Positions 32,028 through 41,175 of a stretch of DNA of 60,014 bases are shown piece by piece; within the stretch, counting starts at the first letter, position 1; the number at the start of each line of letters is the position of its first letter. The position numbers and the translations under genes were made by a program. Origin of the DNA: Niastella sp. (GTDB lineage Bacteria > Bacteroidota > Bacteroidia > Chitinophagales > Chitinophagaceae); assembly GCA_017744515.1 (NCBI GenBank), contig JAGIBF010000052.1:1-60014 (forward strand), given 5' to 3'. Under the pieces are notes generated by a model. The model made no database searches. It was not told the origin of the DNA and saw nothing but the letters and a program-made list of their open reading frames with translations.

Positions 32028-33146
32028 ATGCCGCACCAGCGTATTTATGAACTGATTGCCCGTAAGTTATCCGGTGAAGCCTCCGAGGCTGAACTGGAGG
32101 AGCTTCAGGCCTATCTGCAGGAAAACGGCGGCGAGCAATATGTGTATGAAATTCTTTCTTCTTACTGGCAACAGCATCCTGATCAATTCCAGGAGGGGAT
32201 CAATGACGAAGAGGAAAGTTTCCAGCGCATCCTTCATGCGACCTCTCCTTCCGACTCAATTTCTCCTTTACCGACTGACATTGAACCGCCCCGCAAAGTA
32301 GTGTCTTTGCGCCGCTGGCTTTCTATTGCCGCTATCACTATCGGGGTGGCTGGCAGTGCTTTGATCATTTACCAGTTTGCCGGGGGCAAGGCCAACGATC
32401 ATCCTGATATGATCGCTGACGGCAAGCCATTGAGTGAGGTGGTTGCCAGGGCTGGCAGCCGGTCGAAGCTGATGTTGCCTGACAGTTCAGTGGTGTGGCT
32501 GAATGCGGACAGCCGTATTTCGTACCATGACAACTTCAATACTAATAAGCGTGAAGTGAATCTTGAAGGGGAAGCTTTTTTCGATGTGCGACACGATGCG
32601 CAGCGGCCTTTCATCGTACATACTTCGGGTATCGATATAAAAGTGCTGGGCACGGCTTTTAATGTAAAGTCTTATGCTTCTGATGAGACTATTGAAGCTA
32701 CTTTGTTAAGGGGGTCTATTGAAGTGGTGCGCAAAAATGACCCCAATGCCCCTAAGGTTATTCTCCGTCCCCATGAGAAGCTGGTCTTTAATAAGAGCGA
32801 GTTGTCCAGCAGTGATATTGCTCCCAGCCAGCCCACCGGTTCGACAAGTTTACAGGAGCCAACCATTTCAGTGACCATGCTCCCCAAAAACAAGCCAGAC
32901 AGTATTATCAAGGAAACCTCGTGGCTTTATAACAAACTGAATTTTTATGGCGACAGTTTTGAAGAGCTCGCCGCCAAGATGGAGCGCTGGTATGATGTAA
33001 AGATCACTATCAATAATGAGCGGCTGAAGCGTTATCGCCTCAAAGGGAGTTTCGAAACTGAAACGCTTCGCGAAGTACTGGAGGCGTTGCGCATCATTAC
33101 ACCTTTTGAGTATACGATTGAGGGGAGGGAGATTGTGATTAAGTAA
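32028..33146 (+). CDS. FecR-family anti-sigma/sigma-regulator of PUL 1
   Basis: The protein has 372 residues. The cytoplasmic N-terminal domain (RIYELIARKLSGEASEAELEEL) binds the sigma factor. A single membrane helix lies at about residues 89-110. The periplasmic FecR domain reads GSRSKLMLPDSSVVWLNADSRISY...GEAFFDVRHD...VLGTAFNVKSY. A C-terminal DUF4974 domain (WLYNKLNFYGDSFEELAAKMERWYDV) contacts the STN domain of SusC. The upstream TTG at 31,998 would add ten residues not seen in the paralogue at 57,754, so the ATG at 32,028 is used. Confidence 0.93.
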   Translation: MPHQRIYELIARKLSGEASEAELEELQAYLQENGGEQYVYEILSSYWQQHPDQFQEGINDEEESFQRILHATSPSDSISPLPTDIEPPRKVVSLRRWLSIAAITIGVAGSALIIYQFAGGKANDHPDMIADGKPLSEVVARAGSRSKLMLPDSSVVWLNADSRISYHDNFNTNKREVNLEGEAFFDVRHDAQRPFIVHTSGIDIKVLGTAFNVKSYASDETIEATLLRGSIEVVRKNDPNAPKVILRPHEKLVFNKSELSSSDIAPSQPTGSTSLQEPTISVTMLPKNKPDSIIKETSWLYNKLNFYGDSFEELAAKMERWYDVKITINNERLKRYRLKGSFETETLREVLEALRIITPFEYTIEGREIVIK

Positions 33147-33512
33147 GTTCAGAGTCGGGAGTAAAGAGTTCAGAGTAGCGTTTGCTTCGGCAATGCTTTT
33201 GCTTCGATAGCAGATTTCTCACCCTGCGAATTTTACTGACTGTATAGCAGCGTAAGGCAGGGTTCGAAATGACAACACAATAATGTTTGGATTGACAAGA
33301 GGGAGATTGGTTGTTTGAAATGACAAAGTAAGTGACGATTGTATAGCTAATGCTCAGAGGCCCTGTTGGAGCGGGGTTGTTTGGGATGGCTTTATAAGAT
33401 ATAAAAATGGGATCCCGTTGGAGCGGAATCCCGTTAAGGCAGTAACAGAATTCCGGAATAGATCTGGTAAATCGGCCGGGGTTCTGATTTGATCACCTTA
33501 AAGCGTAAATAT
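33147..33512 (+). repeat. 366-base gap with repeats
   Basis: No gene is seen. It holds a short-repeat flank (GAGTTCAGAGTAG type, 33,148-33,178) and part of the composite interspersed repeat (33,200-33,273). A degenerate copy (33,359-33,381) and then the main copy (33,409-33,435) of the 11-5-11 direct-repeat element described separately follow. No TAnnTTTG box precedes susC, consistent with ECF-sigma control. Confidence 0.6.
33409..33435 (+). promoter_or_regulatory. 11-5-11 direct-repeat element upstream of susC (PUL 1)
   Basis: GGGATCCCGTT, five bases, GGAATCCCGTT. It ends 77 bases before ATG 33,513. The same architecture precedes the other susC at 57,652-57,678 (22 of 27 bases identical). 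Candidate promoter for the cognate sigma factor or an mRNA leader element. Confidence 0.5.
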
Positions 33513-36500
33513 ATGAAAAAAAGTACGCCTCCCAGGAGGAGGTATGCACTCGCCCCATCGCTCTTTAAATTGCTACTGATTATGAAGTTAACCTTCTTCC
33601 TGGTTGTGCTAAGTGTTTGCCAGGTACACGCGAACGTGTACGGTCAAGGCAACATCACACTGAATCTGCAACAGACTTCTATCGACAGGGTTTTGAACAA
33701 GATTGAGAAGACAGGCGGATTCCGGTTTCTGTATAATTATGACCTGAAAGCGCTGAAGCAGAAGGTGAATGTGGATGTAAAGAATTCGGGTATCAAGGAA
33801 ACGCTGGACAAGATCCTTTCCAACACCGACCTTACTTACAGGATGTTGGGTAACAACCTGATAGCTATTATTTCTGAAACGCAGGAGAAGCAGGCCATCC
33901 GCGTTACCGGTAAGGTGACGGGGCCTAATAATGAACCGCTTTTCGGCGTGTCGGTAACGGTGAAGGGGACTTCTACCGGTACCTCCACCAATAACTCTGG
34001 TGAGTTCAGTATTACGGCTGAAGAAAACGCCACGCTGAAGTTCTCTTATATCGGCTACCTCGATAAGGAGGTGCCGGTAAACGGTCAGAACGTAGTAAAC
34101 GTGGAGCTGGCTCCTTCCGACAAACAGCTGGACCAGGTGGTGGTGGTGGGTTATGGCAGTCAGCGCAAAAAGGATATTACCGGTGCTGTATCTGTTGTAA
34201 AGGCCAGTGATTTTGAAAGCAGGCCTATCGTGAGTGCCGCTGCCGGCTTACAGGGGCAAGCTGCCGGTGTGAATGTATTTGCTTCTTCGGGTAAACCCGG
34301 TTGGGGGCTGACTGTAAGTGTGCGGGGTAATACTTCGCTCACGGCTACCAATGATCCGCTTTATGTGGTAGATGGTGTGATCGTTGGCAGCATCGACTTT
34401 TTGAACCCGCAGGATATTGAAACGTTCTCGGTTTTGAAGGACGCATCTTCTGCCGCAATCTATGGCGCCAGCGGCGCCAATGGTGTGGTACTGATCACTA
34501 CCAAGAAGGGTACTTCGGGCAAAGCCAAGATCACCGTGAATGCTTATACTGGTTTCTCCAATTTTGCCAAGAAGGTGGATGTACTGGACAGGGACCAATA
34601 TCTTGACCTGATCAAATCCATGGGTTATACTGATCCCAATAATAACAATACTGATTGGCAGGATGTAGCTTTCGGCACTGGTAAGGAGCAAAATGTGCAG
34701 GTGGCTGTTTCCGGTGGCACTGCCGGCAACCGTTATTATGTATCGGCTGGTTATCAAAAGCAACAGGGTGTTGTAGCTCCTGCTGACTATGATCGTTATT
34801 CTGTTCGCGCCAATCTCGAAAATAAGGTGAAAGACTGGTTGACTGTTACTACCAATCTTTCTTATCTGCGTTCTACGTTTGTTGATATTACTGATAATGC
34901 CGGTGGCGCCCGTGGTGGTACTATCCTGTCCACGCTTAGCTCTCCTCCAACTTTGGGTATTTACAAGCCTGATGGCACTTATACTTCCAACGTAAACCAG
35001 GGCAGCTGGGAAAACCCCATTGCCATGGCTTTTGGTGCTGATCAGAAGAGTATCGACAACCGGGTACTCGGTAATATCGCCGCTGATATCAGGCTCATGC
35101 CAGGTTTGAACTTCCGTTCCAACTTCGGTATCGAGTCGCAAGGCAGCCGCTGGGACAAGTTCCAGGACCCTTATATGACCGACTATGGCCGTAGTGTAAA
35201 GGGTGTGGCTTATACTTCTTCTACGCAACGTTTTGTATGGTTGTTTGAAAATACGCTGAACTATACCAAACAGTTTGGTGATCATAACTTCAGTGCTTTG
35301 GTGGGTCATACCATGCAGGAGTCTGATTACAAATACAGCTATGCCGAGGGCCGTAACTTCCCCGATGCATCGGTCCGTACTTTGAATGCTGCTCAGTTGA
35401 GGATCAGCATGCCGACTACTGAATCGCAGTGGAGCAAGCGTTCTTATCTCGCCCGGGTAAACTACTCTTATAAGGATAAGTACTTGTTGACTACCAACGT
35501 GCGTTATGATGGTTCTTCCCGCTTCCCAAGTTCTGAACGCTGGGGTGTGTTCCCTTCTGTGGCTGTGGCCTGGCGTATCAGTAATGAGGAGTTCATGGAA
35601 AACAATAATCTTTTCTCTGACCTGAAGCTGCGTGTTGGCTGGGGTAAAACCGGTAATGATGCGATTGCCGATTATGCTTCGCGTGCGTTGTTTGTTCCTG
35701 ATGGCGCCGGTGGTTATACTTTCGACAACCTGCCAAAGGATAAGCTGACCTGGGAAAAGACTACGCAAACAAACGTAGGTGTTGACGCGAGCTTCCTGAA
35801 TAACAGATTGAACGTAACCATCGACGCTTACCTCAAGAAGACCAATGACCTGCTCGTGGCTGTTCAACCTCCTCCTTCTTCTGGTTTCGGTAGCCAAACT
35901 TACAACGTAGGTTCTATCGAGAACAAGGGTCTGGAGTTTACCTTGAATGCTGTGGCTGTCAACAGCCGGGCAGTGAAGTGGAATATCAATGGTAATATTT
36001 CTTTCAACCGTAATAAAGTAACCAGCCTTGGTGATTTTACACAGAGTATTCCTTATGGTGGTGTGTATGAGCGTGGCAATGCTATCCGTGTTGAAGCCGG
36101 TAAACCGCTGGGTTCTTTTTACGGTTATGTATCTGAAGGTGTAGATCCTGCGAATGGTATGATCAGGTATGCCGACCTCGATAAGAGTGGTGGCCTTTCT
36201 GACAGCGACCGTACTTTTATTGGTTATGCTCAGCCTGATTTCATTTATGGTCTTACGAATACTGTGAGCTACAAGAACTTTGAACTGAATGTATTCATTC
36301 AGGGTATTCAGGGTAATGATATCTTCAACGCTTCCCGCATCGAGACCGAGGGTATGTATGATTCCAAAAATCAAAGTACCAGGGTGTTGAATCGTTGGAA
36401 AGCTGCCGGCCAGGTTACTGATATTCCCCGTGCTACGGGTGGTACTGCAGGGGCTCCTGCCGGTTACTCTAATGACTATAACACGTTTGTTTCTTCGCGC

Positions 36501-36758
36501 TTTGTGGAGGATGGTTCTTACATGCGGTTGAAGGCAGTAACGCTCAGTTACAAATTTGGCGCTAACCTGTTGCAGAAGTTCGGCATCAGCCGTATGAGTG
36601 TGTATGCTACTGCGCAAAACCTGTTTACCATCACCAATTACAAGGGCTTTGACCCTGAGGTTAGCCAGAACAGTCCCAACGGACCGGCCATGGGCATCGA
36701 TTACGGTACTTATCCGCAATCGCGCTCTTTCATTTTTGGTGTAACTGCTGATTTTTAA
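33513..36758 (+). CDS. SusC/RagA TonB-linked outer-membrane receptor with STN domain (PUL 1)
   Basis: The protein has 1081 residues and imports glycan fragments across the outer membrane with SusD as a lid. After a long signal region, the order is an STN signalling domain (ITLNLQQTSIDRVLNKIEKTGGFRFLYN), a carboxypeptidase-regulatory-like domain (VTGKVTGPNNEPLFGVSVTVKG), a plug starting QLDQVVVVGYGSQRKKDITGAV, and a 22-strand barrel ending FIFGVTADF. The STN domain shows it also signals to FecR. The TTG at 33,489 adds eight residues; the ATG at 33,513 is chosen. SusD follows after 22 bases. Confidence 0.96.
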   Translation: MKKSTPPRRRYALAPSLFKLLLIMKLTFFLVVLSVCQVHANVYGQGNITLNLQQTSIDRVLNKIEKTGGFRFLYNYDLKALKQKVNVDVKNSGIKETLDKILSNTDLTYRMLGNNLIAIISETQEKQAIRVTGKVTGPNNEPLFGVSVTVKGTSTGTSTNNSGEFSITAEENATLKFSYIGYLDKEVPVNGQNVVNVELAPSDKQLDQVVVVGYGSQRKKDITGAVSVVKASDFESRPIVSAAAGLQGQAAGVNVFASSGKPGWGLTVSVRGNTSLTATNDPLYVVDGVIVGSIDFLNPQDIETFSVLKDASSAAIYGASGANGVVLITTKKGTSGKAKITVNAYTGFSNFAKKVDVLDRDQYLDLIKSMGYTDPNNNNTDWQDVAFGTGKEQNVQVAVSGGTAGNRYYVSAGYQKQQGVVAPADYDRYSVRANLENKVKDWLTVTTNLSYLRSTFVDITDNAGGARGGTILSTLSSPPTLGIYKPDGTYTSNVNQGSWENPIAMAFGADQKSIDNRVLGNIAADIRLMPGLNFRSNFGIESQGSRWDKFQDPYMTDYGRSVKGVAYTSSTQRFVWLFENTLNYTKQFGDHNFSALVGHTMQESDYKYSYAEGRNFPDASVRTLNAAQLRISMPTTESQWSKRSYLARVNYSYKDKYLLTTNVRYDGSSRFPSSERWGVFPSVAVAWRISNEEFMENNNLFSDLKLRVGWGKTGNDAIADYASRALFVPDGAGGYTFDNLPKDKLTWEKTTQTNVGVDASFLNNRLNVTIDAYLKKTNDLLVAVQPPPSSGFGSQTYNVGSIENKGLEFTLNAVAVNSRAVKWNINGNISFNRNKVTSLGDFTQSIPYGGVYERGNAIRVEAGKPLGSFYGYVSEGVDPANGMIRYADLDKSGGLSDSDRTFIGYAQPDFIYGLTNTVSYKNFELNVFIQGIQGNDIFNASRIETEGMYDSKNQSTRVLNRWKAAGQVTDIPRATGGTAGAPAGYSNDYNTFVSSRFVEDGSYMRLKAVTLSYKFGANLLQKFGISRMSVYATAQNLFTITNYKGFDPEVSQNSPNGPAMGIDYGTYPQSRSFIFGVTADF

Positions 36759-36780
36759 TTAACCTATTAATGTAAGTGTT

Positions 36781-38178
36781 ATGAAACGCTTTTCAATTTA
36801 TATAGCTGCGGGGTTGCTCGGTGTAGCTTCTTTGCAATCGTGTACTAAAGATTTCCTCGAGAAGGAACCTATTTCGAATGCTTTGCCGTCTGAGATCACT
36901 GCAGAGCCTTTGCTATCGGGTGCTTATGCCGGTATTTATGATGAGTATTTTACGCTCGACTTCCTCGTTAACGGGGATGTGATGGCGGACAATGCTTATG
37001 CCGGTGGTGACAATGCTGCCAATTTCAGTATTGACCGGTATACGGTAAACTCTAATAATGGTAACGTAAAGCGTGACTGGAATTACCTGTTCACCAATAT
37101 CAAGAATTGTAATATCGTACTGGCTTACGTGCCTGAGATGCAGGACCGTACTTTAACGGAGACAAGACGCCAGGAGATATTGGGCGAAGCTGCTTTTTTA
37201 AGGGCCTGGTATTATTTCAATGCGATACGGAGCTGGAAGGAACTGCCCATCATTCTCGATGTGCCGGGCACTGTGGATGAGATGTTCCCTTCTAAAAAGT
37301 CGACTCAGGAGGTATATGACCAGATCATAAAGGACCTGGAGTACGCGCTGCCCAAAGTAAGACAAACTGTTCCCAACAAAACGTTGATCGGCAAGGGTGC
37401 TGTTAATGCGCTGCTGGCTAAAGTGTATGCTCAGAAACCAAGTCCCGACTGGGCCAAGGTGAATCAATATTGTGATGCGGTAACTGCGCTGGGTTATAAC
37501 CTGCTTCCGAATTATGCAGACTTGTTCCTTACTGCTACTATCAATAGTGTGGAATCTATCTGGGAAACTCAATATGATGGCAGTGTTCGCCAGAACTGGC
37601 TGACCGGTATGAATACGCCTTTCATGTGGGGTGACTGGAAGAAGTTCAATATTCCTTCTCACGCTGTCGTGAAGGCCTGGGATGCAGAGGGTGACCTCGT
37701 GAGAAAGAATGCCAGCATTACTTATGTAACGCCTTCCTGGAATGATGACTACTGGCCAAAGCCTACTCCCGTGATCTACAAGTATCGTGACCCAGATGCG
37801 AAGAGTCATACTTTCCGTCTGCGTTATGCCGATATCGTGTTGCTGAAGGCTGAGGCGCTGACTGAATTGAATCAACTTGATAATGCTACCGGTGCGCAGT
37901 TTTTTGTGAATAAGATACGGGGGCGTGTAGGTTTGGGCAATACTCCTGCTACTACACAGGCGGCTTTGAGATTGGCGATCGAGAAGGAGCGTCAACTGGA
38001 GCTGGCTTTCGAAGGGCACCGTATGTATGACCTCATCCGTACCGGCCGTGCTGTAGCGGTGATGAATGCGCAGGTTGATGGCAATGGTACTCCGCTGAAT
38101 TATAATGTAACGGAGGCCAAGTTGTATTTCCCGATCTCACAGGATGAGGTGGACAGGAATCCGAATATCAACAAGTAA
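36781..38178 (+). CDS. SusD/RagB-family glycan-binding lipoprotein (PUL 1)
   Basis: Outer-membrane lipoprotein that caps SusC and binds the glycan. The protein has 465 residues with lipobox LQSC, then DFLEKEPISNALPSEITAEPL. Tetratricopeptide-like helices include LGEAAFLRAWYYFNAIRSWKELPIIL and INKTLIGKGAVNALLAKVYA-type segments. The C-terminal RagB signature is IEKERQLELAFEGHRMYDLIRTGRA, ending LYFPISQDEVDRNPNI. Confidence 0.95.
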   Translation: MKRFSIYIAAGLLGVASLQSCTKDFLEKEPISNALPSEITAEPLLSGAYAGIYDEYFTLDFLVNGDVMADNAYAGGDNAANFSIDRYTVNSNNGNVKRDWNYLFTNIKNCNIVLAYVPEMQDRTLTETRRQEILGEAAFLRAWYYFNAIRSWKELPIILDVPGTVDEMFPSKKSTQEVYDQIIKDLEYALPKVRQTVPNKTLIGKGAVNALLAKVYAQKPSPDWAKVNQYCDAVTALGYNLLPNYADLFLTATINSVESIWETQYDGSVRQNWLTGMNTPFMWGDWKKFNIPSHAVVKAWDAEGDLVRKNASITYVTPSWNDDYWPKPTPVIYKYRDPDAKSHTFRLRYADIVLLKAEALTELNQLDNATGAQFFVNKIRGRVGLGNTPATTQAALRLAIEKERQLELAFEGHRMYDLIRTGRAVAVMNAQVDGNGTPLNYNVTEAKLYFPISQDEVDRNPNINK

Positions 38179-38249
38179 GTTGAAAGGTTGATGGGTTGAG
38201 AAGTTGATAGGGGCGCTTGCTTCGAATAATTTTTGTATTTGATAATGGG

Positions 38250-38282
38250 AGGTGGGTTGTGGAAAAGCCCACCTTTCTTTTT
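38250..38282 (+). terminator. Terminator-like hairpin between susD and the GH30 gene
   Basis: Stem AGGTGGG (38,250-38,256) with CCCACCT (38,268-38,274), then TTCTTTTT. It would reduce read-through from susCD into the enzyme gene. Confidence 0.7.
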
Positions 38283-38295
38283 AAATCTTGTATGT

Positions 38296-39732
38296 ATGCA
38301 ATTGCGTGTGTTTTCTTTTTTGGCTTTTATGTGGCTGACGGGTTGTTCGGGCAAGGATGATGATTCCGGTGGTGGTACCCCTCCTCCTAATCCTCCTCCC
38401 GTGGGCAATCCCGATGTTGCTGTGTGGATGACTACCGGTGATCAATCGTCTTTGCTGCAAAAGCAAACTGTGGTGCTATCGTTCGGCACTACTGCCAACG
38501 CTTTTCAGAGCATCGACGTTGACAGTACGCAACAGTTCCAAAGTATGGATGGATTTGGCTATACGCTTACCGGCGGCAGTGCTTATGTCATCAACCGGAT
38601 GAACGCTACCGATAAGGCCAACCTGCTGAAGGAGTTGTTCAGCAATCAAGAGAATGCCATCGGCGTCAATTATCTGCGCCTGAGCATTGGGGCTTCTGAT
38701 CTTAGTGCTTCTGTGTTCACTTATGATGATATGCCTGCCGGGCAGACTGATGTGAACCTCGATCAATTCAGTCTCAATCCTGACAGGGCTGATCTCATTC
38801 CTTTGCTGAAGGAAATTGTTGCGATCAACCCCACTATTAAATTTCTTGCTACTCCCTGGAGCCCGCCCGTGTGGATGAAAGATAATGGCAGCTCTATCGG
38901 TGGCAGCCTGAAGCCCGAGTATTATAGTGTGTATGCCAAATACTTTGTGAAGTATATCCAGCAAATGAAAGCGGAGGGTATTACCATCGATGCTATCACT
39001 CCGCAGAATGAGCCGCTGCATCCGGGTAATAATCCCAGTTTGTCCATGACTGCAGCGCAGCAGGCCGACTTCATCAAGAACCACCTCGGACCTGCTTTCC
39101 AGGCTGCCAGTATCGCTACCAAGATCATTGTGTATGATCATAATTGCGACCGGCCGGACTATCCGCTGGCCATCCTCGATGATGCCGCAGCCAAGCCGTT
39201 CGTTAATGGTTCAGCTTTTCACCTGTATGCTGGTAATATCACTGCTTTGACTCAGGTGCATAATGCGCATCCCGATAAGCATGTTTATTTCACCGAGCAG
39301 TATACTGCTTCGAACGGCAGTTTTGATGGTGATCTGAAATGGCACCTGAAGAATGTAATTATCGGCGCTACGCGCAACTGGAGTAAGAATGCGCTGGAAT
39401 GGAACCTGGCTAATGATGCTTCTTTTGGTCCGCATACGCAAGGTGGCTGCACCACTTGCAAGGGGGCACTGACGATCAGTGGGTCTGTGACGCGTAATGT
39501 GGCTTATTATATCATTGCTCACGCTTCCAGGTTTGTTCCTGCCGGTTCTGTACGTATTGCGAGCGGCATTGCCGGCAATTTGCAAAATGTTGCTTTCCTT
39601 ACGCCTGCCGGCAAGAAGGTGCTGATTGTTTTGAATGATGGTAATAATGCTGAAACTTTTAATATCCGGTTTAAAGGGAAGTGGGTGTCGCATGGGTTGA
39701 ATGGGGGTGCGGTGGCTACTTATGTGTGGTGA
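38296..39732 (+). CDS. GH30-family glycoside hydrolase lipoprotein (PUL 1)
   Basis: The protein has 478 residues. The lipoprotein signal has Cys in LTGC, then a Gly/Pro linker. GH30 landmarks are MDGFGYTLTGGSAYVI, FLATPWSPPVWMKDN, the acid/base Glu239 in TPQNEPLHPG and the nucleophile Glu334 in YFTEQYTASNG. The C-terminal beta domain reads VAYYIIAHASRFVPAGSVRI...VLIVLNDGNNAETFNI. GH30 members of this sort act on beta-1,6-glucan or glucosylceramide-like beta-glucosides; the precise activity is not readable. Upstream in-frame codons to 38,233 overlap the terminator-like hairpin and are rejected. Confidence 0.9.
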   Translation: MQLRVFSFLAFMWLTGCSGKDDDSGGGTPPPNPPPVGNPDVAVWMTTGDQSSLLQKQTVVLSFGTTANAFQSIDVDSTQQFQSMDGFGYTLTGGSAYVINRMNATDKANLLKELFSNQENAIGVNYLRLSIGASDLSASVFTYDDMPAGQTDVNLDQFSLNPDRADLIPLLKEIVAINPTIKFLATPWSPPVWMKDNGSSIGGSLKPEYYSVYAKYFVKYIQQMKAEGITIDAITPQNEPLHPGNNPSLSMTAAQQADFIKNHLGPAFQAASIATKIIVYDHNCDRPDYPLAILDDAAAKPFVNGSAFHLYAGNITALTQVHNAHPDKHVYFTEQYTASNGSFDGDLKWHLKNVIIGATRNWSKNALEWNLANDASFGPHTQGGCTTCKGALTISGSVTRNVAYYIIAHASRFVPAGSVRIASGIAGNLQNVAFLTPAGKKVLIVLNDGNNAETFNIRFKGKWVSHGLNGGAVATYVW

Positions 39733-39761
39733 GGTTGAAAAGTTAATAAGTTGAAAGGGCG

Positions 39762-39807
39762 TAATGGCCTGCGGAAACCGGCATGATCCGATTACTGCAG
39801 GCCATTA
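39762..39807 (+). terminator. Terminator of PUL 1
   Basis: Stem TAATGGCCTGC (39,762-39,772) with GCAGGCCATTA (39,797-39,807), then TGTTTTAG. Confidence 0.85.
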
Positions 39808-39863
39808 TGTTTTAGTGGCGCATGCTTACGCTATAACATCATTGTCAGAGATGAATCAGTGAG

Positions 39864-40079
39864 TTAGCTGCTTTTACGGGCCAGCATTACTGCTCCACCG
39901 ATCACGGCTATTACTCCGGCGCCCATCATAATGTATGCTGAAGTTGTATTGCCTTCGTCTTTGGCGCTCAGTTCCAGGTCTCCGATTTTTACTTCTGCTT
40001 TGTTTTTATCTAATTTTTGGTAGCCAAAGTAACCAAGGAGGATGCCTCCTATTAATAGTATAACACCGATTATACGCAT
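39864..40079 (-). CDS. Small two-helix membrane protein (DUF3185-like)
   Basis: The protein has 71 residues. A first helix (IIGVILLIGGILLGYFGYQ) is followed by a short charged loop (DKNKAEVKIGDLELSAKDEGNTT) and a second helix (AYIMMGAGVIAVIGGAVMLA) ending in a basic tail. The shape matches DUF3185-type proteins. The function is unknown. Confidence 0.78.
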   Translation of the reverse strand: MRIIGVILLIGGILLGYFGYQKLDKNKAEVKIGDLELSAKDEGNTTSAYIMMGAGVIAVIGGAVMLARKSS

Positions 40080-40152
40080 GTGATTGTTTTTCTCATGCTA
40101 TGCAAAAGGCATACCCTGGGGAAAGGCATCGAGGAAAGCCGGCCATTATTGA

Positions 40153-41061
40153 CTAAGGGGCAGCAGGTTCTGACTTTGCCGACAGGCGCTTGTAGTTGAT
40201 CAGCAGGATGGCGCACAGGATGCAGCCAACTCCTACCCACTGCAGGGGGCTTACTTTTTCGGGCAGGAAGGTTACTGCCATCAGTATGGATACCGGTATT
40301 TCAATGGAAATCAAGACTGAGCCCATGCCTAATCCTGTAACCGGCAATCCTTTGTTGAGGAAAAGGGGCGGTATGATCGTACCAAATACACCCAGCAACA
40401 ACCCCCAGGTCCAGAAGATGGAAAAGTTGAATGTTGTATCAAAGGCCCGGACGTTGACCAATGCCAAAGCTGTTGTGGCGCCTATGAGCATGCAAAGGCT
40501 TTTTCCCGTGTCATCAATGCCCGGCGCTGTTACTTCGGATGTGTACAGGGCAATCGTGTACACTACGGCTGAGGCCAAACCCCACAACAGACCTCGTATG
40601 TCCAGCTGATCTAATTGCGTGATGGCATTGGTGGCCAACACCGTGCCTGCAATAGCAACTATCACAGCTGCTCCGTGAAGCGGGGAAGGCATCTTTCTCT
40701 GACGAATGGACTCTGCTATGACGCCCATCCACACTGTTTGCATCAACAGCACCACTGCAATGGATGCCGGAATATATTGAAGCGCCAGGTAATAAAAGTA
40801 ACCCGTGAGGCCGAAAGTAGTGCCTCCTGCCATCAACCACAGCGCCGGCCTGCCCAGTGAAACGGGGTTTCTTTTGTATTTTATATTGCTGATGAGCGCG
40901 GCTACTATGAAGTACAATAACCCAATTGCGTATTGGGCCATTGTGACTTCCACTAATTTATATCCTCCATCGTAGGCCAGCTTAACAAAGGTGGCCAACA
41001 CGCCGTAGCTTATTGCACCACCCAATACGTATATAACTGCCCTGGTTAATGTATTTTTCAT
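40153..41061 (-). CDS. EamA-family (drug/metabolite transporter) permease
   Basis: The protein has 302 residues and about ten membrane helices in two EamA repeats: LGGAISYGVLATFVKLAYDGGYKLVEVTMAQY in the first, GLLWGLASAVVYTIALYTSEVTAP in the second, and a terminal SPLQWVGVGCILCAILLINY. It is an inner-membrane exporter or importer of small metabolites with unknown substrate. It lies between the two converging PULs but shows no PUL-specific feature. Confidence 0.9.
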   Translation of the reverse strand: MKNTLTRAVIYVLGGAISYGVLATFVKLAYDGGYKLVEVTMAQYAIGLLYFIVAALISNIKYKRNPVSLGRPALWLMAGGTTFGLTGYFYYLALQYIPASIAVVLLMQTVWMGVIAESIRQRKMPSPLHGAAVIVAIAGTVLATNAITQLDQLDIRGLLWGLASAVVYTIALYTSEVTAPGIDDTGKSLCMLIGATTALALVNVRAFDTTFNFSIFWTWGLLLGVFGTIIPPLFLNKGLPVTGLGMGSVLISIEIPVSILMAVTFLPEKVSPLQWVGVGCILCAILLINYKRLSAKSEPAAP

Positions 41062-41175
41062 AAATGAATGTGTCTTTCATGTTTTTTACTATATATAGAT
41101 CAGGCAGCCTGAAAAAACGTGACAACTTTTACAGGAAATTTCGAAAAAGGCAGCAAGGCAACGAGCACATGTTCT

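Noticed and set aside
34248..36719. Open frame of 823 codons on the minus strand opposite susC
   Set aside because: It is fully antisense to a clear SusC protein, has no recognisable domain and a repetitive hydrophobic/Arg-rich composition typical of a codon-bias shadow.
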